From: Nemertoderma westbladi
Lineage: Eukaryota > Xenacoelomorpha > Nemertodermatida > Nemertodermatidae
Assembly: GCA_032718475.1 (NCBI GenBank)
Contig: JAUCBJ010000160.1
Coordinates: 1 to 64,000, forward strand
Length of the DNA stretch: 64,000 bases
Reading direction: 5' to 3'
In this document: in pieces, positions 1 to 9,300 of the stretch
Position numbering within the stretch: the stretch's first letter is position 1
How the letters are laid out: every line of letters begins with the position of its first letter
Notes under the pieces: model-generated
Told to the model about the DNA's origin: nothing
Seen by the model: only the letters and a program-made list of their open reading frames with translations
The model's database searches: none
Position numbers and translations under genes: made by a program

Positions 1-18
1 TACGTGATTATTTCGAAC

Positions 19-319
19 TTATGCAATTTATATTATTCTGAACTTATGCAATTTATATTGTTCCGAATATTATGCAATTTATATCTTATAAGCAGTATTT
101 GTACCTAAAGAGAAAGTTTTATAGACAGAAAAATTTGTGCTCAGAAAGACTCATATTTGTAATTATTCCAAAACTTATGCAATCTACATTTAGGTACGAA
201 AGTATTTGTAATTACTTGAATTTATGCAATATTTGAGATACAATAGTAGATGGAAGACTTGCGAGCCTTTCTTATTGTTTTCATTTATTTGTATTTGTAA
301 TTGTTTGAATTTATGCAAT
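19..319 (+). promoter_or_regulatory. U3 cluster of six TTATGCAAT sites (5' LTR)
   Basis: Exact TTATGCAAT occurs at 19, 44, 70, 175, 222 and 311. The word fits bZIP sites of the C/EBP and PAR (D-box) type. The spacing is irregular, and the first three sit in a degenerate tandem unit of about 25 bp. Confidence 0.5.
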
Positions 320-694
320 ATCTGAGATGCAATAGATTTATATTGGTGAATTTAATTTAGATTTATATTGTACTTACTTAGTAAAGCCATAAATACGTAA
401 AGTTTGAATTTGTAATTATTTTTGTATCGAATCATTACGTAAAAAGGAAGTATTGTTTGAAATTTAATTGTAAATATGTAAGTACGCCCTAAGTATTCCA
501 TAGTTTGATTGATTATTGGTGAAAACCGTATATTTTATGCACGATAATATCCTGTTTTCATGGAGCGGTATAGAATTATATTCCCTAAATGCCGTGGATT
601 TTCAAAATTTTATTTTATTCGAATTAACTTTGTAAAGATTGCTTTGAGTTCTCATTAGTATTGGTTCTATCTATCGTGTATCTATCGGTCAAGT

Positions 695-781
695 GGTTCA
701 GTAGCTCAGTTGGTAGAGCGTTGGAAATTATATGTGTAGTAGGTATCGAGTTCGAATCCTAGTAAGTGCGAATTATTTTTT
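695..781 (+). other. tRNA-like Pol III unit inside the 5' LTR
   Basis: A perfect A box TAGCTCAGTTGG (702-713) is followed by a near-perfect B box GAGTTCGAATCC (748-759) and a TTTTTT stop (776-781). The D-arm GCTC/GAGC pairs. The acceptor and T stems do not pair well, so this is unlikely to be a working tRNA. It may be a relic of a captured tRNA or SINE head that could still recruit Pol III. Confidence 0.6.
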
Positions 782-838
782 GTGCAGAATTTCAACTCAT
801 TTAAATTAACCGCTACAAATTAATTGCATTTGTCTGTA

Positions 839-986
839 CCAATAAGGCTGTAGTTATTTGATTGTAACCAATGTCGTGCAAGTTATATATTAGCTGGACC
901 AATAAGCTATCTTTAAAACCTTGTTAGAATCTATAGAACAATCGAGAATTTTCTCGATTGATTGCGGCACAAATTTGGTATAAAAA
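839..986 (+). promoter_or_regulatory. Pol II promoter of the 5' LTR
   Basis: Three CCAAT boxes (839, 868, 899) are spaced 29 and 31 bp apart, about three helical turns. A perfect 10-bp inverted repeat with a 2-base spacer follows (939-948 and 951-960), containing GAATTTTC, which fits a heat-shock-element dyad. TATAAAAA lies at 979-986. Transcription probably starts near 1010. Confidence 0.7.
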
Positions 987-1119
987 GGTGCGATTTCGTT
1001 CATTAATCTAATCTCTACTTACACTACTACTACTTTAGTATTCACTTTATTATCTTATCAATATTCTGTCGTGCTTAGTTTATTCTCAGATTACATTGTA
1101 TTATAATTGTATCTTCTGT

Positions 1120-1125
1120 AATAAA
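1120..1125 (+). terminator. Poly(A) signal, 5' LTR
   Basis: AATAAA lies about 135 bp downstream of the TATA box, which sets a short R region. The long U5-like remainder follows. Confidence 0.6.
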
Positions 1126-2500
1126 GTCAGAATATTCTCTCAGCTTTTCTGTTTTACTATGAATTCACTACGGTGAACAAACTCAGGGACAGGATGGCCG
1201 GCTAGAGATCGGGCCGCAGCAATGAACGGGAACATCACGGGAATGTAGACGAGAGACAACCCGCAATACCATTTAAAGTTATTCGCCCATCGCCTGAAAG
1301 GTTAGACAGCGTTCGATCCTTGCTACCTAAGTATAAGACCAAAAGATCAAAGGTAGACGTAGTGACACGCTGCAAGCCTAAAATTACATCATAGGGACTG
1401 TACTGTCTTGATTCAGGGAAAACCGCAGTAGACCTTCATATTCCTACGGGGGGGAGGGAGAGAGAGCAGATACTAGTACGCAGATAGGACGTAGGCACAC
1501 CGGTACAAGGCATACACATTGGTTAGGGTGCAGCGAACTGTACGCTTAACTCTTGCTAAGTACAGGTGTGTGTGCGACTATTTACCGTACAACGGTGTCC
1601 GTTACATCAGAACTTGTAGGCTAGGGGGGTTGCTGTGTTTTCACCTGAATGGGGATTGTACCGTTCAGGCGGTAGGGCAGTTTACGCTAGGCGCAAATAA
1701 ATTGAGGCTATCAGGGATATACTAACATCTACCGTGTCCCCGCCAACGCCCTAATAGGAAGTTACCTGGACTACCTGGGTGACTAAAATTCTAGATAGGA
1801 GCCAGGATAGCTATTAGTACCCGTACGCCTACAGTAGTAAACTAACACATCTCTTCTTAGTATCAGGGACCTGGTACCTAAAATTGCCGAATTCTGGGCG
1901 TAGTATTAACCTTATGCCTGAATTTGAGTCCTGGAAATACGCAAGAGGGGAAGGAACCTTATCATTCGTGAGTATTGGACCTACAAGTTACAAAATTAGA
2001 ATATTCGTAAAATGCACACCGTACCCAGTAATTATATATGTGAAGGAGCAAAACTGCTTTTGACCGTTCAGAATTACACACGCGCGTTAGAAATTATTTA
2101 CACCTCAAAATATATAAAATTAACTTTCGTCCTTACTGCACTTTGCTCGCTAGTTAGACATCTCCAAATATCTGCCTCTATACCTAGCTAGCGTCCCTTT
2201 GCCCAACCATATAAATCACACCGCGGCAAAGTATACGAGCCCCTTAGTCCGTCAGTGAGTCAGCCTGATTTTAGGATTCGCTGCGCGGGATTTGTTTTAT
2301 CGAAGTTTGTCTGCTCGTAGACTGTTTTCTGCCTCACCGGTTAAAAGAGATCGATACTGCAATATATTCGCTTACTTAGGGTTTACTGTTTTGGTGAGAA
2401 GGTCGGATTTATGATTTGATTTACAAACTTTACAGTAGGATATTGCAGGTATTGTTACCGTCTCTTCCGATAGTAGGAATAGGCGTATCTCTCCAATTTA

Positions 2501-3344
2501 GTAGGAATATGATTATTTTAACATATTTCCTAATTTAGTAGGAATATGTTTTACTGAACTACGGTTCGGTAGGACTAAAGTTATTTGAAAATTTTGTATT
2601 TTGAGGTAAAAATTTGTATTTGATTAGCTAAGTGCTAATTTTTTGAAATAAAAATTTGATTTGAACCGCGTGTAAAATATTTTGGAATTGAATACCGGTG
2701 TTTAAAAGGGTTTAAATACCATATTGTACCGGTACAAAATTTTCGTAAAGTAAAACCTAACTCTTTTGTTTTTCAGGATTCAGAACTCATTTCTAGACTG
2801 TAACGGGAGCAAGACCGTGTTTAGCAAGTTTGGGAGATAGATAACTCAACAACTTTGGTTGGGAAAATCGCGTTTCGTCCGCAACGTTAAAAACGGAAAG
2901 GTTCACGTCCGGTTTGTATCTGGGAATCTGTTTTTCTGGAGAATTATTGGAGTGGGTGAGTTCGAAAAGTTGCATAAATAAGTTAGGCATTACCGTATTA
3001 GTTAAAAATTATTGTGGGTTCCACTGTCTCAAGCATTTATGCATTCCGTATGATTTCTTTGTTCATTGCTGAATTAGTCCGTATTATTGTATTTAATTTA
3101 CCTTTGATAACGCATATCGTTATCCGATTTATTTGTTATAAAATTGGCCGCTAGGCTAATTTTATTATATACTTATTCCGTGACATTTATTTGCTGTAAA
3201 ATTGGCCGTTTAGGCTAATTTTATCCATCTGCTATAAAATCGGCCGGTAGGCTAATTTTATATGACTGTAATTAGTACCGTTTTATACAAATACGGTAAA
3301 CTCGATACTTTGACACTCACTTCACTTGACTTACAACTACTGAA
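2501..3344 (+). other. Leader between 5' LTR and gag-pol
   Basis: 844 bp without a supported gene. It starts with two copies of AATTTAGTAGGAATATG (2496 and 2531); the second is the right arm of a hairpin at about 2519-2549. A strong splice-acceptor-like tract ends at CAG 2774-2776. Three tandem hairpins occupy 3138-3261, and a 6-bp TACCGT/ACGGTA stem lies at 3276-3298. No clear tRNA-complementary primer-binding site with a TGG start is seen right after the LTR. Confidence 0.7.
3138..3261 (+). promoter_or_regulatory. Three tandem stem-loops before gag
   Basis: Hairpins at 3138-3165, 3197-3223 and 3234-3261 share the arms AAAATYGGCC and GGCTAATTTT around a 4-5 base loop. The single C-to-T difference between the arms leaves a G-U pair in RNA. 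The loop bases differ while the stems are kept, which points to RNA structure. Packaging, dimerisation or translation control are all possible. Confidence 0.65.
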
Positions 3345-6300
3345 ATGAGTGACAAACAAGACTATACGAAGAATACACAAACCGACTATGACTCATGTGA
3401 CGGAGATAAGTCAGCAGCGGAAGAACAACAGGGGAAGACTCGCGAGCCTACCGAACCTACACCGTGTGCGTCACCAGTACATCCAACGGGAGTACCGGAT
3501 GCCGTAGTACGAGGCGACGGCAGGACCGAGGACTTTCTAACTGTTCCGCAACCTAGATATAGGGAAACGGAATTGGTAAGTTCAGCAGGAAGCACAGAAA
3601 GTGTGGTTAGAAGCGTCGGAGGATACATGGCGCATATAACCAGGAGCATTGGAGAAGGCCAACGCATATTAGACGGGTTGACCGCTCCGATGTCTCGATT
3701 CGAGTTCTACACCCTCCAGGTTAGAGTACAGAGTAGAGTACACAAGTCCGTAGATAACCTAGTTGGCCTACAAGATCTAGCTAGACAGAGACAGGACATG
3801 GATACTCAACTTAGAATCCTCGAGAAACTAATGATCACTAGAGAGAAACTGATTCAGTTTAAGTCGACGATTAGACAGATACAACAGGAACAAGCGGACC
3901 AGTTGTTAGGTGAGTCAGTTTCGGACGAATTATTACAGCCCGAGGAAGAACAGGAACTGTACCGACTGGATGGACAATTAAAACACCTGACGGACCACTT
4001 ACGCATGTGCGGCGAAGACGTCGGCGATTTGGAAACCGTGCCGGAATACACGAGGGAAACTTCATTCGCACAAATCGAATCGGCACCGGGAATACTAAAT
4101 CAATCATTGGTAAGTATTCGTAGCGAAATCTGCGAAGGAAGTATAGTCACGTCAGAAGTTGCTCGACAACAGCAGCAGTTCTACAGACAGCAACACGAGA
4201 TAGAAGAACAAGCTCAACTTCTAATGATACAAACAGCAGTAGAGGAAGAGAAAATACGTGTTGCGAATGTAGCGAGAATCTCTCATCTGCAGGAACAAGC
4301 CGAACTCGAAGCGGCCGAAATGGAAAGGTTAGAGTTGGACATTGCCCAACAAGCGGCAACGGCCGAGTTAGCGCAACGAACGGCAACAGCCGAGTTAGAG
4401 CGACAAACGGCTGCGGCAGAGTTAGAGCGACAAACGGCTGCGGCAGAGTTAGAGCGACAAAGAGTAGTTTCGGAAGCCAGAGTCGAGATGAAGACACGGC
4501 AAATAAAAGCCCAACAAGCGATACGACAAGCAGAGTTCGAGGCGCAACAACAACAAACGGAACAACGAGAAAAGGAAGTTAAACTTCGTTTCGAACTTGA
4601 GAAGAGGGCGAGAGAATTAGCCGAAACTAAGGAAAATCTGGATCTTCTAGCCCGCGATCGATCGATGAGATCTCGCGACGGACATGATTTGGACCAGTTA
4701 GAGGTAAGACATCGCCAAATTCAGGAACGGAAGAAGGAAGGAAGCGTAGGAGCACCCGGACGGGAACGACAATTAGTAAAAGACGTGTGTCAACGATTCC
4801 CACAGGTAACTCATATGTTTGCACCGGTTACGACTAAGGAACCTGTTTCGATTGCGGGTAGTAGTGATATTTCTCCTATCCATGGTGCGACGGAACACAG
4901 GTTTGTTATTCCGGACAAGTTTACACCGCCAAGAGCAACGTCGTCGCCTATTCCGAGAGTCAAGGTAAGTAACCCACCGATTACAGATCGTAGTAGTTTA
5001 TTGACCGGACCTGCGCTACTGACGACAAAACAGGTGAGTCCACCTTTGACGCCTAAACCCGTTACACATTACGCTTACCCAATGACGTTTCGACCTACAA
5101 GGCCAGTTGTTTCAAATGCTGTCATTCGCCCACCGGTTCAGTTTACATCGCAATCTACGACTTCGAGGAAGACTTGTGAGCCTACCGAACAACGGAGAAC
5201 AGTGGAGACGCGACCGTTCAACCAGTTTACATCGCAATCTACGACTTCGAGGAAGACTTGTGAGCCTACCGAACAACGGAGATCAGTGGACGATGTTCCG
5301 AAACGAGCCGTTAGAATTCGAACGACGCAACGGATGCGAGCACGTCGACCACCATATCCAGATGATAGTAGTACTTCGAGCGAATCGGATTACCCGAAAC
5401 GCGAGGTATTTAGAACAGGGGCGGCCGATGAATATAAACGCGAGCGTTCAGACAACTCCTTTGCAGACAATCCTCCACAGAATACACCAACACAGAAGGC
5501 GTTACAACCAACGGACGCAATTAGTACACAACAGTTCGCCGACATTCTGCGACCAGTTGTCAACAAGTTGGCTCAGATCGAGGAGCGTCTGGAGGAAGTT
5601 CAAACCGATAGTTCGAGGAACACCGAATTCGAACACAATAGACACCCGAAGGCACCACAAAGACCGGTACCTTCAAACCCCACATCGTATCAGGGAAAAG
5701 CGCCAAGAAGGGAGAACATCAACCAGGTTACCAACCAAGGACGCGAAACTCTGAACGTTGCTGAGGAGATAGCAAAATTCGCAGCCAGACAAGGATTGCC
5801 GGTACAACAACCACCGAAGTTTTCCGGTAGCTCAAAACACTGGCATACCTTCGTAGACTATATCGAATCCCAGATCGCCGTGTGCGCCTTTACATCACGG
5901 GAGAAGTTCAATTACCTGCTCCAAACGTTGTCAGGAGAACCTAAACGTTTGGCGGAGACTTTCGTCGGTGTACCGGACGCTTTCGAACTAGCGTACGATC
6001 GTTTGACTTCGATATACGGAGGTACAGTGAGTATGGCCAGGTCAGTAATAGAGGAACTCTGTAAGGGAGGGGCTATCACTAAACCCGTCGACTTACTAAA
6101 ACTGGCTGACGAGATTAAGAACGCTATCACTACCTTAAGATCAATTGGACAACTTGATTACGGGAATACCCCTACAGTTCTATTAAAGATAATAGGACGA
6201 CTCCACCATCGACTTCGTCGGGAGTGGAGGAAGGTCGAATACCAGCGAGAGGAGCGGGGAGGATTCTTAAAATTAGAAGATGTGTACCTTTTAATATCCA

Positions 6301-9300
6301 GGGAGGCGGTAGTAGAAACTCGATCTAACTATACCGACCAGCACATCGTGGCAGAAGGGATCACACTGCCATCCTCCAACCGACAAAAACCCCAGACAAC
6401 ATCCACAAAGACGGCCACTTACGCCACACCGACGGAATCACGACAATTCTCAGACGGTAATAGAGTATCTGCGCCCATTGGGACGAAACAGACGAGACAG
6501 CAACTCAGCGCCGACTTCAACGGCTGCCAATACTGCGAACATTTAGGTAAGCGGTATATTGGTCACAAGTTACGAGGTTGTCGACAATTTCGCGAGTTGA
6601 ACTCAGAAGAACGACGGCTGCAGATACGGCCACTGGACTCTTGTTGGCGGTGTACGCGACACGGACACGTCCGTAAGGATTGCCCAAATACCGACACTTG
6701 TCCATCCTGTGGACGCAACCACGACGGTCTGCTCCACACAGACAGCCACACGCCGACGAAACGCTTCGCCAGGGAACACCCGGAAGCAGCAGCGAGATGT
6801 GATGCGGCTTACCGAAAACGAGAATCGAAAACGACTCCGACTTTCGTGACCCATATAGAGGATTGCTTTTCAGAACAATCCGGATCGTCGGACGAAGAAT
6901 CAGACGACGACGAATATTCTAATGGAGACGAACAACCGTCAATCGCGCTCCTGACCACTGACCAACTGAAGGGATTCAGTGTAATCCCGATTAAAGTTAC
7001 TGGCACAAAAGGGAGTAAGAGGATTTACGCGATTCTAGACTCAGCCTCATCTCACAGTTACGTGGATGAAAAGATAGCTGACGTCGTAACGGATCTCAGA
7101 CAAGGTAAACACGTAAGTTATACAGTAAGTAGTATGCATGGCCAGCGTGCAATACCAGTGACACGAGTTAAGTTGGACTTAGACTCTCTTCTTCCAAAAT
7201 CGCAACACAGCGAGAGGGAGAGATCTTTGTTACCCTTTAGAGATCTAACCTTTGCGGCCACGAAGGACTTTAGTAACCTACTAGGTCCAGTGCCGGAACA
7301 ATCTCTGGAGGACCGTAAGTATTTCAGACACCTTGGTGTACCCGAATGTCCTGTCAATTATAGATCAGTAGCAATGCTGATCGGGACGGACCAATTCAAC
7401 CTACATCAGGTGTGGGAAACCAGACCATCGGCAGTTGTAGCAGGAAACGCATACGCCTGCAGAACGCCGATAGGGTGGTATACACGAGCGCCTGTGCGCA
7501 CACTAGACGTAAGTGACGAGGAAGACGATGTACAGAGTACATGTAGTTTATTAACTACAAATTCAATTCATTCCTTTTCACACGACGTGAACCATACTAC
7601 GCTACAGTCGACAAAACATGACAGACGTGTAACTAGTATGATAAGTCACAAGGAGCAGCTAATCCACAAGGTGAGTTTAGAACTTGGGGAGAAGACGAGT
7701 CAGCTAGAGATTCCATCGACGACAGATGATAGGCTTGCGAGTCTACCTACCCCAATAACCTCAACAGTGCCCATCGATATCGACGATGACGCGTTGAAAA
7801 TTCATCAGTTGGAACAAGCCGCCTTGGACAAAGAATTAACGGAGAAGACTATCAGGTGGTTAGAACAAGATACGGCTGAACCTGGTAGCTACGACCCTTG
7901 TATGTCGGAACAGGAGAAACAATCTCTAAAGATCATGGAGGATACTATCCGACAGACGGAGGACGGACATTACGAGGTGGGGATGTTATGGCGTAGCCAA
8001 AGTCCTAAACTTATAAATAACTACCCACTGGCTTTAAGACGTCTACACTCAATCCGACAACGTCTATTAAAGGACGAGAAAGCCCATCTGCAGTATAACA
8101 CTCAGATGGAGACGTATTTGACGAAGGGATACGCTATCAGAATGACTAACCCGGAGCGAGTGACCGACCAGACATACTACCTGCCACATCACTATGTGAG
8201 ACATCCCGATAAACCAGACAAAGTACGTGTAGTCAATGACTGTGCGGCTCTATTTGAGGGAATGTCCCTCAATAGTGAGTTGATGGATGGACCGAACATG
8301 AATAATTATCTTATGGGGGTGATTATGCGCTTCCGTCAGCGCCAAGTAGCCTTTACTTGTGACGTTGAAGCGATGTTTCACCAAGTAAAAGCGTTAGAGC
8401 GAGACAGAGACAGTTTGCGGTTTCTCTGGTATCCGGAAGGGGACTTAAGTCTACCACCAGCGACTTACCAAATGCAAGTTCGCGTTTTCGGTGCCAGAGA
8501 CAGCCCAAATTGTACGATGTACGCCTTGAAGCAAGCCGCTAGAGATCAGAAACATCTGTATGACCCAGAGATAATTAGAATTGTAGAACGTGACTTTTAC
8601 GTTGACGACGGATTACAGAGTTGCGACACAGTAGAACGTGCTACAACAGTAGCACATCAATTACGGGACTGCTTGGCGAGCGGAGGTTTTAACCTCACCA
8701 AATTCGCCTCAAACAGTGCCGAATTAGTTGACTCATTCGGAACTACTGAGCGTGGAGGTGGTGACATAGACCTAGAGTTCGAACCACTACCGACGACTAA
8801 GGTGTTGGGGCTCTTTTGGGACCCAAACACAGACAACTTTCGAGTGAAGGTGAGACTGGACAGTCAAGGAAACACACTGACCAAGAGATCATGCTTGTCA
8901 AAGTTGAGCCGATTGTTCGACCCGTTAGGATTCATCAGTCCAGTGATACTGCAAGCCCGCATTTATATGCGCAGTATATGGAAGGATGGACTAACGTGGG
9001 ACGAGCCGATCTCATCAGATCAAGTGGACTTATGGAAGACCTGGGAGGCGGAATTGTCTTCGTTAGAGGATTATTCCATACCCAGGGTTTACTTTCCATT
9101 ACAGAGTACATTTCCTGACAACTTGGAACTACACTGTTTTTCCGACGCCAGTGACAACGGGTTTGGTGTGGCAGCGTATTTGCGCAGACAAGTAGAATCA
9201 GACGAGTTCGATGTTTCGCTCATTACTTCCAAGGCTAAGACCATGCCTACTAAGTATATGACGACACCACGAGCCGAGCTACAAGCCGCGACCCTGTCAA

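Larger units (their letters stand above)
1..2495 (+). repeat. 5' LTR, truncated by window start
   Basis: This matches 16613-19106. Identity runs on to 2500/19111 and then stops. A CA at 2494-2495 is the likely LTR end, and the following ATTTA may be chance identity. From the 3' copy, about 205 bases of this LTR lie before the window. From left to right it holds TTATGCAAT repeats, a tRNA-like unit, a TATA promoter, a poly(A) signal and a long region of about 1.35 kb with no recognisable genes. Confidence 0.9.

Noticed and set aside
695-781. Functional tRNA gene
   Set aside because: Acceptor and T stems do not pair; only the promoter boxes and T-run are convincing.
1519-1725. 68-codon open stretch in both LTRs (also 18131-18337)
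   Set aside because: It starts with TTG rather than ATG and lies in U5; identity between LTRs is due to LTR duplication.
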